From assembly GCA_947364365.1 (NCBI GenBank), contig CANASP010000003.1, positions 1 to 64,000 of the forward strand: DNA of 64,000 nt, in the 5' to 3' direction. The number at the start of each line of letters is the position of its first letter. Position 1 is the stretch's first letter. Of this stretch, positions 16,545 through 25,514 are shown piece after piece. The position numbers and the translations under genes are program-made. The stretch comes from an uncultured Alistipes sp. Its GTDB lineage: Bacteria > Bacteroidota > Bacteroidia > Bacteroidales > Rikenellaceae. The notes beneath the pieces were generated by a model, which saw nothing but the letters and a program-made list of their open reading frames with translations, ran no database searches and was not told where the DNA came from.

Positions 16545-18182
16545 CTATTCGAAGATCCCGGGATAACGGCGGATGAAGTAGACGGGCGTGCAGCTCCACG
16601 CATGGCAGGCGCTGTTGACCGGACTGAACCCGTAGGGCGAGATGAAATCGTCGTCGGGATCGTAGGCCTCCCAGAACGTGTCGGCCCCCTTGTCGACCAT
16701 GCCGCCCCAGTAGTCGACCAGATAACGGCGGGCCTCCCGCTCCAGGCCGCAGGCGAGCAGCCCTTCGATGACATAGTGGGTGGCATAGGGCGTGCCGGGC
16801 TTCACGACGTCGGGAGCGGCGAGCGCTCCGGTCATCGCCTGCCGCGCGGCCTTCCCGTCGACCACGCCGGCCTTGACCATCCAGGCCTGCGAGAGCACCG
16901 ACAGCTGGCGCCCGGCGCCGCTGAAGAAGAGTTTGCGCTCGGGGTCGTAGAGCCGCGTGCGCGCCGCCCGGCGCATCTTCGCCGCCAATGCCGGCAGCCG
17001 CGCGACCTCGCGTTCGCGACCGAGCGCCTCGGCCAGCGCATAGGTCTCGTCGAGCGCGAAGATCATCGCCGCCTGCATGGCCGCCTGCGTATCGAGCCCC
17101 TCCCGCCAGTCGAAGAACTGCCACGTGGGAACGGGCGACCGCGAGGCGTCGAACAGATACGTCCCGTCGACGCACTCCTCGGCGAGTTCGATCTGACGGA
17201 GGGCGACGGGCCAGAGATCGAGGGCCGTCGTCCGGTCGCCGGAATCCTCGAGGTAATCGAGCAGCGTGGAGTTGAACAGCAGCGAGTAGGGGATCAGGTA
17301 GGCGGAGTTCGGCTGGACGTGGGGCCGGGGCTCCTCGAAGATGTTGGAAGGGATGCAGCCGCGGTCGTCGGTCAGGCCGGCGAACAGATAGAGGCAGCGC
17401 TTGGTCAGCAGGTAGTTGCCGAAGCTGTATTTGTTGGCCAGCGCCTGCAGGTAGAGGTCGCCGGACCAGAGCCGCCTGTCGCGCTTGGGGCCGTCTTCGA
17501 AGACGGTCTGCATGCACTCGCGCAGGGTCGCGAGGCTCACGTCGTGGATGCGCGCGATCATCGGATCGCACGTCGGGGCGAGCGGCGCGGGGCCCTCGCC
17601 GGCCGAAGTGACGGCCTCGAACGCGAGCGAATCGATGGCGAAGTCGTAGTCCCACGACACGCCGAGCAGCTCGATCTTGACATAGCGGCACGACATGCGG
17701 CGGGGGAAACGCACCCAGCAATCGGAGCCGGTCAGCGTCACCGTCTCGTCCTGCATCCAGCCCCTCGACAGCGTGCCGGGCCACGGGTCGAGCGGCGTGT
17801 TGAGCTCGGCGGGCAACTCGCCGAAGGTGAACCGGAGCTTCACCGGCGCATCCTGCGCCGTGCGGTCGAGCGTGGCGATATGGAACGCGCAGTAACCGGT
17901 GACGTGGTCGCCCAGATCGACGGTCGTCTCCCCGATCGCCTTGAAGCTGCGGGCATAGAGGCTGTCCATCGGGCCGGCGGCCTCGTAGCGCCAGTGCTGG
18001 AAAGCCCGCTCGTCGCGGACGGGGCGGACCAGGCCGATGGGCTCGACGGCGCGCCGCACGAGCTCCGGACGCGATGCTTCGGCGATACGGAGCCACCGTT
18101 CGCGGTCGTTTTCGAAGGGGCGGGACGCGGCGGCCGGCAGCGCAAGCGTCAGAAAGAGCGAGGCGAATAACAGACGGAACAT
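16545..18182 (-). CDS. Secreted GH78-like (alpha-L-rhamnosidase-type) glycoside hydrolase
   Basis: A 545-residue secreted protein with a signal peptide (1-19, LFLTLALPAAAS). Residues ~60-195 form a beta-sandwich-like region. A six-hairpin (alpha/alpha)6 catalytic region then carries EDGPKRDRRLWSGD (229-242), the pattern typical of GH78 and relatives, where acidic residues bind the sugar and catalyse. It is shorter than classical multi-domain GH78 enzymes. The substrate is unproven; rhamnosides of dietary or host glycans are plausible. There is no SusC/SusD pair nearby, so it is not in a recognisable polysaccharide utilisation locus. Confidence 0.78.
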   Translation of the reverse strand: MFRLLFASLFLTLALPAAASRPFENDRERWLRIAEASRPELVRRAVEPIGLVRPVRDERAFQHWRYEAAGPMDSLYARSFKAIGETTVDLGDHVTGYCAFHIATLDRTAQDAPVKLRFTFGELPAELNTPLDPWPGTLSRGWMQDETVTLTGSDCWVRFPRRMSCRYVKIELLGVSWDYDFAIDSLAFEAVTSAGEGPAPLAPTCDPMIARIHDVSLATLRECMQTVFEDGPKRDRRLWSGDLYLQALANKYSFGNYLLTKRCLYLFAGLTDDRGCIPSNIFEEPRPHVQPNSAYLIPYSLLFNSTLLDYLEDSGDRTTALDLWPVALRQIELAEECVDGTYLFDASRSPVPTWQFFDWREGLDTQAAMQAAMIFALDETYALAEALGREREVARLPALAAKMRRAARTRLYDPERKLFFSGAGRQLSVLSQAWMVKAGVVDGKAARQAMTGALAAPDVVKPGTPYATHYVIEGLLACGLEREARRYLVDYWGGMVDKGADTFWEAYDPDDDFISPYGFSPVNSACHAWSCTPVYFIRRYPGIFE

Positions 18183-18228
18183 GACAACGGAGGTATTAAA
18201 TTGACACGGAACGGGAAACGGATGCGGG

Positions 18229-19518
18229 CTACAGCACTTCGGCGACGACGTAGGTGCTGCCGCCGACGAAGATCATGTCGTCGGGCGAAGCCAGCTCCCG
18301 GGCCCGGGCGAGGGCTGCGCCGACGTCGGCGACCGTCTCGCCCCGCAGGCCGTAGATCGCCCCCTTGGCGGCCAGCTCGTCGGCGGGAAGCGCGCGGGGG
18401 GTCTGCGCCTGGGTGAAGAGATAGTGCGCATCGGCGGGCAGCTGCGGCAGGATGTGGGCGAGGTCCTTGTCGCGGGCGAAGCCCACGACGCAGAACAGAC
18501 GCGCACGGGGCGTCGCACGGAGCTGCTCGGCCACGCAGGCGATGCCGTGGGGGTTGTGGCCCGTGTCGCAGACGACGAGCGGCGCCTCGCCCAAACACTG
18601 CCAGCGGCCGCGCAGCCCGGTGTTGGCCGCGGCCGAGCGCATGCCCTCGACGAAGGCGCGGCGCGAGATGGTGAGCGGCGTCTCCTCGTGGAGCAGGTCG
18701 GCGGCAGCCGCCGCCGTGACGACGTTGTGGCGCTGGTAGGTGCCCGCCAGATCGAGTTCCAGATCGAACGGACGGCCGTCGCGCGTGCGGCGCAGGCGGA
18801 AGCGCTGGCCCCCGGCCACGGGCTCCTGCCCCTCGCAGGCGAACTCGTGCTCGGCATAGACCACGCGCGACTTGGCGGCCGCGGCGGCCTGCTCGACGAC
18901 GGCGTCGTAGCGCGTGTCGCTCTGCCCCACAAGCACCGGGATGCTCTTCTTGACGATGCCGGCCTTCTCGGCGGCGATCTTCGCCAGCGTGTCGCCCAGA
19001 AGGTCGGTGTGCTCCAGTCCGATGTTGGTGATGACGCTCAGGACGGGGACGATGATGTTGGTGGCGTCGAGCCGCCCGCCCAGCCCCGTCTCGACGACGG
19101 CCACCTCGACGTCGCTCTGCGCGAAGCAGTCGAAGGCCATCGCGGCGGTCATCTCGAAGAACGAGAGGTCGAGCTCCTGCATCTTGTCGCGGTGCTTGTC
19201 GACGAAGTTGACCACCTTCTGCTTGGGGATCATCTCGCCGTCGACGCGGATGCGCTCGCGGAAATCCGTGAGGTGGGGCGAGGTGAACAGACCCGTGCGG
19301 TAGCCCGCCTGCTGGAGCACCGAGGCGAGAATGTGCGACACGGAACCCTTGCCGTTGGTGCCGGCGACGTGGATCGTGAAGAAGTTGCGCTGGGGGTTGC
19401 CCAGGTGCTTGCAGAACGCGGCGACGCGCTCCAGCCCCGGTTTGTAGGCCGCGGCGCCCTGCGATTCGAAGGCGGGCAGCGCATTGAAGAGGAATTCGAG
19501 GGTCTGGGTGTAATTCAT
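18229..19518 (-). CDS. folC: Bifunctional dihydrofolate synthase/folylpolyglutamate synthase
   Basis: Adds glutamate to dihydropteroate and to folates (Mur ligase superfamily). The ATP loop GTNGKGS is at residues 53-59, with TSPHL, VVETGLGGRLDATN, the SVITNIGLEHTDLLG segment and the C-terminal CDTGHNPHG. Length 429 is normal. It begins 15 bp after lnt in the same direction, so lnt-folC are likely co-transcribed, while the glycosidase follows after 46 bp. Confidence 0.96.
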   Translation of the reverse strand: MNYTQTLEFLFNALPAFESQGAAAYKPGLERVAAFCKHLGNPQRNFFTIHVAGTNGKGSVSHILASVLQQAGYRTGLFTSPHLTDFRERIRVDGEMIPKQKVVNFVDKHRDKMQELDLSFFEMTAAMAFDCFAQSDVEVAVVETGLGGRLDATNIIVPVLSVITNIGLEHTDLLGDTLAKIAAEKAGIVKKSIPVLVGQSDTRYDAVVEQAAAAAKSRVVYAEHEFACEGQEPVAGGQRFRLRRTRDGRPFDLELDLAGTYQRHNVVTAAAAADLLHEETPLTISRRAFVEGMRSAAANTGLRGRWQCLGEAPLVVCDTGHNPHGIACVAEQLRATPRARLFCVVGFARDKDLAHILPQLPADAHYLFTQAQTPRALPADELAAKGAIYGLRGETVADVGAALARARELASPDDMIFVGGSTYVVAEVL

Positions 19519-19533
19519 ATCGGAGGAGAGTTG

Positions 19534-21126
19534 TTATGATACGAGGTAATTGCGCCGCTTGACGCGGTAGGCCACGAAGTAGAGCACCGAGAGCAGCAGG
19601 ACGTACTCGGCCAGGCGCCCCAGGTAGTCGCCGTGGCGGGTGTAGAAGGTCACGCGGTCGCACAGGGGCACACGGGCCGTGATGACGCCGCGCTCGTTCC
19701 AGCCGAGGGTCTCGCCCACGGCGCCCGAGGGCGCGATGAAGCCCGAGCGGCCGGTGTTGGCCGCGCGGGCGATGGCGCGCCGGTGCTCGACGGCGCGCAG
19801 GCGCGAGATCGTGAAGAGGTGGCGGTAGCCGGGGGTGTCGCGCCACCAGCCGTCGTTGGAGACGATGGCCAGCACCTCGGCCCCCTGCCGCACGAAGCCC
19901 CCCGTGAAGTCGCCGTAGAGCCCCTCGTAGCAGATCGAGGGGGCCAGCGCGACGCCGTCGTGGACGAAGGGTTCGGTGCGATCGCCGCGGCCGATCTGCC
20001 CCAGCACGCCCCCCAGGTCGACGACCAGGAACCGCAGGGCGCGGAAGATCCACGTGGGGGTGTTCTCCACGCCGATGACCAACCGCCCCTTGCGGTGAAG
20101 CTGCACGCGCGAGGTCGTATCGATGCCCAGGGCCGAGTTGTAGATGTCGCAATAGACCGAGCCCCCCTGCCGCAAGGGCCGCGCCGTCTCGCTGCGGATG
20201 CCCTCGGGGTAGATGCGCAGCGTGTTGGCGCCGGCGACGAGCAGCGCCCCGGGACAGCGGCTCCGCAGCGTGTCGCGCAGCTCGTCGAGGAAAGCCCCCC
20301 GGAGCTCGGGCTCGCGGTAGAAGCCGGGCAGGGCGGTCTCGGGCAGCAGGACGAACTGCGCGTCGGCGGGGACCTGCGCCACGAGATCGACGATGTTGCG
20401 CTCCTGCCAGGAGGTGTCGTCGGAGAACTTGTCGTAGCAGTCGACATCGGGCTGGATGATCGAGACGGTCACCGACCGGGCGGCGTCGAGCGGCGACGCT
20501 CCGCCCCGCTCCCGGCCCGCTTCGGCCCGCAGAATGCCCAGCGAAAGGGTCATCGGCACGAGGAGCACGGCGACGGCCGCGACCCAGCGGCGCACCTCGC
20601 GGCGCGCCCGCCACGCCTCGAAGAAGAAGAGGTTGCAGAGGAGCACCCACAGCGAACCGCCGAAGACGCCCGTGTATTCGTACCACTGCACGGCCCACAC
20701 ATCGTGCGAGAAGCCGTTGCCCAGGATGAGCCACGGCCAGGAGAAGTCGCCGACCGTATACCAGTATTCGGTGGCGATCCAGGCGGCGACGAGGGTGGTA
20801 TAGGCCAGCGGGCGCGGGGCCTTCTTCGAGACCGTGTGGTAGGTCATGAAGGCCACGAGGTTGAGGAACGTGGAGGCCAGCGTGGCGGCGACGGGTCCCA
20901 CGGGGGTGGCGAAGCCGATCCACCAGACGGTGGCGGCGTTCCACAGCGCGAACGTCAGCGCGGCCCAGCCCAGCATGCCCCGCCAGCCGCGGCGCGTGGC
21001 GGGCTGTCCGGCGCTGATCCACAGCAGCGGGACCAGGGCCACGGGCAACGTCAGGCCGCTCCCCGAGAGCCACCCCGGCGAAAGGAGAAGTACCGACAGC
21101 ACGACGGCCGCGAGTTTACGAGACAT
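19534..21126 (-). CDS. lnt: Apolipoprotein N-acyltransferase
   Basis: Acylates the N-terminal cysteine of lipoproteins at the periplasmic face of the inner membrane. About seven N-terminal membrane segments precede a nitrilase-like domain with the expected triad E263 (LPETALPG), K346 (HRKGRL) and C399 (ICYEGLYG). A last TM helix (YVLLLSVLYFVAY) comes before the C-terminus. Length 530 is usual. A promoter box lies upstream, so it probably starts the lnt-folC transcript. Confidence 0.94.
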   Translation of the reverse strand: MSRKLAAVVLSVLLLSPGWLSGSGLTLPVALVPLLWISAGQPATRRGWRGMLGWAALTFALWNAATVWWIGFATPVGPVAATLASTFLNLVAFMTYHTVSKKAPRPLAYTTLVAAWIATEYWYTVGDFSWPWLILGNGFSHDVWAVQWYEYTGVFGGSLWVLLCNLFFFEAWRARREVRRWVAAVAVLLVPMTLSLGILRAEAGRERGGASPLDAARSVTVSIIQPDVDCYDKFSDDTSWQERNIVDLVAQVPADAQFVLLPETALPGFYREPELRGAFLDELRDTLRSRCPGALLVAGANTLRIYPEGIRSETARPLRQGGSVYCDIYNSALGIDTTSRVQLHRKGRLVIGVENTPTWIFRALRFLVVDLGGVLGQIGRGDRTEPFVHDGVALAPSICYEGLYGDFTGGFVRQGAEVLAIVSNDGWWRDTPGYRHLFTISRLRAVEHRRAIARAANTGRSGFIAPSGAVGETLGWNERGVITARVPLCDRVTFYTRHGDYLGRLAEYVLLLSVLYFVAYRVKRRNYLVS

Positions 21127-21147
21127 TGGACGGCGATTTTATGATCG

Positions 21148-21155
21148 CAAAAGTA
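21148..21155 (-). promoter_or_regulatory. -7 promoter box for lnt
   Basis: TACTTTTG on the minus strand fits TAnnTTTG, 21 bp upstream of the lnt ATG in an AT-rich gap between lnt and the end of rsmG. Confidence 0.65.
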
Positions 21156-21199
21156 GTCAATCCCCGCTTAAAAACGAAACATTCGGAAAGAAACTCCCC

Positions 21200-21820
21200 T
21201 CAACGGGCGGTATAGACGACCTTTTTGGTTTCGAAGAAGGGTTCGTCGAAGAAGGCGGCGATGTCGAACAGCCGCCAGGGCCGCCCCGTGAGGGCCAGCT
21301 CCTCGGCCAGGTCGCCCCCCTTGAGGTAGAGGATACCGTTGTCGAGCGTGCCGCGGCGACCCCGCTCGATGCGGTTCCAGACCCACCCCACGAAGGCGGG
21401 CATGGCCGTGACGGCGCGCGAGACGACGTAGTCGAAGCGCTCGGTCAGCGTCTCGACCCGCGCGCAGCGGGGCGTGAGATTTCCAAGTTCCAGCCCAGCG
21501 GCGACCCCCTCGACCACCGTGATCTTCTTGCGGATCGAGTCGACGGCCGTGAAGCGCGCCTCGGGAAAGAGGATCGCCAGCGGCACCGACGGGAAACCGC
21601 CGCCGCACCCCACGTCGAGAATGCGGGCCCCCGCGTCGAAGCGGCAGACGCGGGCGATGGCCAGCGAGTGGAGCACGTGGCGCAGGTAGAGCTGGTCGAA
21701 GTCCTTGCGCGAGACGACGTTGATGCGCGCGTTCCACTCGGCGTAGAGGTCGTAAAGGGCCGCGAAGCGCGCGCGCTGCTCGGCCGTAAGATCGGGGAAA
21801 TATTTCAGGATCAGTTCCAT
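21200..21820 (-). CDS. rsmG: 16S rRNA (guanine527-N7)-methyltransferase
   Basis: SAM-dependent methyltransferase acting on G527 of 16S rRNA. The SAM motif DVGCGGGFP is at residues 69-77, followed by RFTAVDSIRKKI. The N-terminal helices WNARINVVSRKDFDQLYLRHVLHSL are diagnostic. The 206-residue length is normal. The ATG at 21820 overlaps the end of the thioredoxin gene by 10 bp, so the two are likely coupled. The pairing is positional. Confidence 0.95.
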   Translation of the reverse strand: MELILKYFPDLTAEQRARFAALYDLYAEWNARINVVSRKDFDQLYLRHVLHSLAIARVCRFDAGARILDVGCGGGFPSVPLAILFPEARFTAVDSIRKKITVVEGVAAGLELGNLTPRCARVETLTERFDYVVSRAVTAMPAFVGWVWNRIERGRRGTLDNGILYLKGGDLAEELALTGRPWRLFDIAAFFDEPFFETKKVVYTAR

Positions 21821-22239
21821 ACCCCCTCTTCCTTCTCGACGATGCGCTGCATCTTTTCGAGGAACTTGTCGGCGGGCATGCCGCCGCCGAAGGTCAGCAC
21901 GAGGCGCCCCTCGCCGTCGAAAACGAAGTAGGTGGGAATGCTGCGCACGGCGTAGCGGCGCTTGAGCTCCTTGCCGTCGAGATCCTTCTCGATGTCGTAC
22001 TTCACCGAGACGAAGTGGGCGTTCATGTAGTCGCCGAGCTCCTTCTGGGGGAAGACCACGCGCGTCATCTGCTGGCAGGGGCCGCACCACACGGCGTAGA
22101 GATCGACGAAGACGAGTTTCTGCTCGGCAGCGGCCTGCTCGACGGCCTTCTTGAGCGTGAGGTCGGCGAAGCGGGTCTGCGCTCCGGCCGTAAAGGCGCC
22201 GCAGAGGGCGACGAGGGCGATCAAAACGATTTTTTTCAT
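21811..22239 (-). CDS. Secreted thioredoxin-like protein
   Basis: A 142-residue exported thioredoxin-fold protein. The signal peptide spans residues 1-20 (CGAFTAGAQ), the active site WCGPC spans 51-55, and VRSIPTYFVFD supplies the cis-proline. The segment DLYAVWCGPCQQM resembles DsbD C-terminal/thioredoxin_7 domains. It probably works in periplasmic disulfide reduction. It lies between the sigma factor gene (54-bp gap) and rsmG (10-bp overlap). Confidence 0.9.
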   Translation of the reverse strand: MKKIVLIALVALCGAFTAGAQTRFADLTLKKAVEQAAAEQKLVFVDLYAVWCGPCQQMTRVVFPQKELGDYMNAHFVSVKYDIEKDLDGKELKRRYAVRSIPTYFVFDGEGRLVLTFGGGMPADKFLEKMQRIVEKEEGVWN

Positions 22240-22293
22240 AGGTGTTCTATTTTTTCGGTTACGGATTCTTTCCGCTGCAATTCCCGTTCCGGG

Positions 22294-22854
22294 TTACCGC
22301 TCGCCCTCGCGGATCAGGCGGCACATCCGCTCGCGGGCGCGGTGGATCTGCGTCTTGACGGTGCCCAGCGGCAGCGAGAGTTTGGCGGCGATCTCCTCGT
22401 AGGAGTACTCGTCGAAGAAACGCATCTCGATGAGTCGCCGGTAGCGGGGCGGCAGCTGCGAGAGGTAGTATTCGATCTGCGAGCGGCGCTGGAGGTTGAT
22501 GACGCTCTCCTCGGGGGTCGGAGCCCCCGAGACGGGCGCCGCGAACCGCTCGTCGATGGGCAGGTCGTCGGAACGCCGCCGCACGTAGTCGATGAAGGTG
22601 TTGCGGGCGATGGTGTAGATCCACTGCCCGAAGGTGTAGTCGGGACGGTAGCGGGCGAGGTTGATGTAGACCTTGACGAAGGTCTCCTGCAACAGGTCGT
22701 CGGCATCGTCCGACCCGCAGAGCCGCTGGATGAAGAGCCGCCGGATGGCGTCGCCGTAGCGGTTGAAAAGATATTCGAAGGCCGCGTCGTCGCCCGCGAG
22801 CACCAGCTCGACCAGCCGCCGGTCGTCGGCCACGATGTAGTCGGCTATCTCCAT
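22294..22854 (-). CDS. ECF-type RNA polymerase sigma factor
   Basis: Sigma-70 family extracytoplasmic-function factor of 186 residues. Region 2 contains DDADDLLQETFVKVYINL and GQWIYTIARNTFIDYVRRR; region 4 is LPPRYRRLIEMRFFDEYSYEEIAAKLSLPLGTVKTQIHRAR. The ATG at 22854 overlaps the preceding glycosyltransferase gene by 10 bp. No FecR-type anti-sigma gene is adjacent, unlike many Bacteroidetes ECF genes linked to SusCD loci, so its control is unclear. It may regulate envelope functions. Confidence 0.92.
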   Translation of the reverse strand: MEIADYIVADDRRLVELVLAGDDAAFEYLFNRYGDAIRRLFIQRLCGSDDADDLLQETFVKVYINLARYRPDYTFGQWIYTIARNTFIDYVRRRSDDLPIDERFAAPVSGAPTPEESVINLQRRSQIEYYLSQLPPRYRRLIEMRFFDEYSYEEIAAKLSLPLGTVKTQIHRARERMCRLIREGER

Positions 22855-23999
22855 ACGCGGTCGTCGCGGCGCATGAGCCGCAGGCGCAGCACCAGGGTCC
22901 AGAGGGGTTCCGACAGATCGTAGAGGAAATAGGCGCCGACCATGCCCTCCTCGCCCAGACGGCGGGCGATGCGGCGCACGACCCACGCCACGACGCCATA
23001 GCGCACCGCGAGCAGCACGCCCGCGGCGATCTTGAGCTCGGGAGGCATCACCGCCAGCATGCAGAGCGCCACGGCGAAGAAGAGCGTGCGCGAGAGCAGC
23101 TCCTGCTCGATGCCCGTGCGCACGCGCCGGGGGTAGAAGCGGAACGACGAGCCGTAGTAGCGCAGCTGGCTCATCCACCAGCGCATGCCGCCCCAGCTCT
23201 TCTCGCGCAGCGTGGCGCGGGGCGAGAGGATGACGCTCACGTTGTCGGGCGTCATGACCTTCTGCAGGAAGAGGTCATCCTCGCCGATATTCATGTTGAG
23301 GTGGGTGAAGCCGTTGGCACCGAAATAGATGCGCTTGGTGAAACCGAAGTTGTGGAGCGTGCCGCGGTAGGGACGGCGCTGGACGGCCCGCGCGAGCCAG
23401 TCGGCCGCGTGCATCATGCGCCAGGTGCGCATGAGGTAGTTGGCCAGCCCCTTCGTGCGCTCGATGCCGCAGTAGCTCAGGACGATCTCGCCGCGGCGGA
23501 ACCCCTTGGCCATCAACGACAGCCAGCGGTCGGTCTGGGGGCACGCATCGGTCGAGGTGAAGACCATGCACTCGTAGTGGGCCGACTTGATGCCCACGTT
23601 GAGGGCCATCTTGCGCGAGATGGGGAAGCGCGGGTCGAGGAGGATCTTGGTGGTCGTTACCTGGGGGAACGACGCCTTCAGACGCACCAGGTCCTCGTAG
23701 AAGTCGCCGTCCTGGCCCACGTAGACGATCACCACCTCGAAATCGGGGTAGCTCTGGGCGAGGATCAGCGGCAGGCGCTCCTCGATGAAGCCGTAATCCT
23801 CGGAGAACATCGGGACGACGACCGAGACCGGCGGCTCGGCGTCGAGCACCTCCGGCCGGCGGTCGTTCTTGTAGCCGGGGATGCGGCCGCAGACGAACAG
23901 ATAATGGTAGAGCTGCACGCACAGCAGCACGAGCAGCACCCCCGCGAGCGAGAGCCCCTCCCAGCCGTAAGCGGCAAGACAAGATTCGACAAGCTGCAT
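22845..23999 (-). CDS. Family 2 glycosyltransferase, membrane-anchored
   Basis: A 384-residue GT2 enzyme. An N-terminal TM helix (~17-36) precedes a GT-A domain with SVVVPMFSED (~59-68), the DXD-like TSTDA (148-152), GEDD (239-242) and an RW-type motif (R273, W274). C-terminal TM helices (~295-345) follow. This is the layout of processive or lipid-linked polysaccharide synthases, but the substrate is unknown. The ATG at 23999 follows a promoter box, so it heads the GT-sigma-thioredoxin-rsmG run. Confidence 0.88.
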   Translation of the reverse strand: MQLVESCLAAYGWEGLSLAGVLLVLLCVQLYHYLFVCGRIPGYKNDRRPEVLDAEPPVSVVVPMFSEDYGFIEERLPLILAQSYPDFEVVIVYVGQDGDFYEDLVRLKASFPQVTTTKILLDPRFPISRKMALNVGIKSAHYECMVFTSTDACPQTDRWLSLMAKGFRRGEIVLSYCGIERTKGLANYLMRTWRMMHAADWLARAVQRRPYRGTLHNFGFTKRIYFGANGFTHLNMNIGEDDLFLQKVMTPDNVSVILSPRATLREKSWGGMRWWMSQLRYYGSSFRFYPRRVRTGIEQELLSRTLFFAVALCMLAVMPPELKIAAGVLLAVRYGVVAWVVRRIARRLGEEGMVGAYFLYDLSEPLWTLVLRLRLMRRDDRVWR

Positions 24000-24017
24000 A
24001 GAAAACGAATATGAATG

Positions 24018-24025
24018 CAAAGATA
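24018..24025 (-). promoter_or_regulatory. -7 promoter box for the glycosyltransferase operon
   Basis: TATCTTTG on the minus strand, 18 bp upstream of the ATG, within an AT-rich stretch. It is the only promoter-like signal found for this four-gene run. Confidence 0.7.
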
Positions 24026-24150
24026 GGTGTAAAATTACAAATAATCGCGGATAAATAAGACAAACTTGTCGGGCTTTTTCCGGGCGGAGAGTAATTCGAC
24101 CGTATCGGCGGAGGGGCGAAGGAGGCAGCAGCTCCCCCGTCGGGGAAGGA

Positions 24151-24265
24151 CTCTTTTTTTCATGTAACTGCGGCTCATCAGAGCTGTGCGGGCCGCAGCC
24201 TCCGGCGGCGAAGGCCCGCAACTTCGTCGCCGCCCTTCGCAGGCTGCGCCCCGAATTCGACAGCA
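24151..24265 (-). repeat. Dispersed repeat module B (minus orientation)
   Basis: This near-complete module B occupies the 373-bp divergent gap between the glycosyltransferase gene and tgt. On the minus strand it reads from TTCGGGGCGCAGCCTGCGAAGG to a run of A residues. The larger hairpin keeps its full TGCGGGCC/GGCCCGCA stem, and the second hairpin is shortened (AGCTC-TGAT-GAGC). Apart from this and the two promoters, the gap holds nothing I can name. Confidence 0.75.
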
Positions 24266-24356
24266 AAAAGCCTCCGGCCGACACCCGCACAAGCTCCCAC
24301 CGCGCCCGATTCCCGATATATGTGGTCCGAAATTCAGATTTCAGAATTATTTTCCG

Positions 24357-24364
24357 TAATTTTG
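24357..24364 (+). promoter_or_regulatory. -7 promoter box for tgt, very close to the start codon
   Basis: TAATTTTG fits TAnnTTTG and ends 8 bp before the ATG at 24373. A start about 5-8 nt downstream of the box would give an almost leaderless mRNA, or a very short leader if the ATG at 24379 is used. Confidence 0.6.
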
Positions 24365-24372
24365 CCCGATAT

Positions 24373-25509
24373 ATGAGTATGACATTTACGCTGCAACACA
24401 AGGACGCGGCCTCGCGGGCGCGCGCCGGCGAGCTGCGGACCGACCACGGCGTCGTCCGCACGCCGATCTTCATGCCCGTGGGGACCGCCGCCACGGTCAA
24501 AGGGCTCTTCCACCGCGACGTGCGGGACGAGGCGAAGGCCCAGATCATCCTGGCTAACACCTACCACCTCTACCTGCGCCCGGGCATGGAGATCATCGAG
24601 CGCGCGGGAGGCGTCCACCGCTTCTCGACCTGGGAGGGGCCGATGCTCACCGACAGCGGAGGTTTCCAGGTCTTCTCGCTCGCGGCGTGCCGCAAGCTGC
24701 GGGAGGAGGGGTGCCACTTCCGCTCGCACATCGACGGGTCGAAGCACCTGTTCACGCCCGAGAGCGTCATCGACACCGAGCGGACGATCGGCGCCGACAT
24801 CATGATGGCCTTCGACGAGTGCCCGCCGGGCGACGCGCCGCGCGACTACGCCGCCAAGTCGCTGGCGCTGACCGAGCGGTGGCTGGACCGCTGCTTCGAG
24901 CAGTACCGCCGGACGGAGCCGAAATACGGCCACTACCAGGCGCTCTTCCCCATCGTGCAGGGGTGCACCTACCCCGACCTGCGGGCCCGCGCGGCGGAGA
25001 ACGTCAAGCAGTACGACGCCGACGGTTACGCCATCGGCGGGCTGGCCGTGGGCGAGCCTACCGACGTGATGTACGAGATGATCGAGGTGGTCGACGCCAT
25101 CCTGCCCGAGGACCGGCCCCGCTACCTGATGGGGGTGGGCACGCCGGTCAACATCCTGGAGGCGATCGCGCGCGGCGTGGACATGTTCGACTGCGTGATG
25201 CCCACGCGCAACGGCCGCAACGGCCAGCTGTTCACCTCCGAGGGGATCATCAACATCCGCAACAAGAAGTGGGAGGCCGACTTCTCGCCGATCGACCCCG
25301 AGGGGACGGCCTTCGTCGACAGGCTCTACTCGAAGGCCTACCTCCACCACCTGTGCGTCTGCGGCGAGATGCTGGCGGCCGAGATCGCCTCGCTGCACAA
25401 CATCGCCTTCTACCTGCGTCTGGTCGGCATGGCGCGCGAGCATATCCTCGCCGGCGATTTCGCGGCGTGGAAGGAGCGGATGGTCCCCAAACTGCAAACA
25501 AGGCTCTGA
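24373..25509 (+). CDS. tgt: tRNA-guanine transglycosylase (queuosine pathway)
   Basis: Exchanges guanine-34 for preQ1 in Asp, Asn, His and Tyr tRNAs. The 378-residue TIM barrel has D94 in LTDSGGFQVFSL, nucleophile D273 in FDCVMPTRNGRNG and the RSHIDGSKH loop. The usual zinc ligands just before the KAYLHHL helix (CxCxxC) are missing: residues 310-317 read EGTAFVDR, although the later H342 (LHNIAFYL) remains. From memory this absence is shared by Bacteroidetes homologues. ATG 24373 is chosen over upstream starts because the promoter box lies just ahead. The LptG-type gene follows after 5 bp. Confidence 0.95.
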   Translation: MSMTFTLQHKDAASRARAGELRTDHGVVRTPIFMPVGTAATVKGLFHRDVRDEAKAQIILANTYHLYLRPGMEIIERAGGVHRFSTWEGPMLTDSGGFQVFSLAACRKLREEGCHFRSHIDGSKHLFTPESVIDTERTIGADIMMAFDECPPGDAPRDYAAKSLALTERWLDRCFEQYRRTEPKYGHYQALFPIVQGCTYPDLRARAAENVKQYDADGYAIGGLAVGEPTDVMYEMIEVVDAILPEDRPRYLMGVGTPVNILEAIARGVDMFDCVMPTRNGRNGQLFTSEGIINIRNKKWEADFSPIDPEGTAFVDRLYSKAYLHHLCVCGEMLAAEIASLHNIAFYLRLVGMAREHILAGDFAAWKERMVPKLQTRL

Positions 25510-25514
25510 AAAAG

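Noticed and set aside
16545..18182. A polysaccharide utilisation locus around the GH78-like gene and the ECF sigma factor
   Set aside because: No SusC/SusD pair, other glycosidases or FecR anti-sigma gene lie near. The neighbours are folC, lnt and rsmG.
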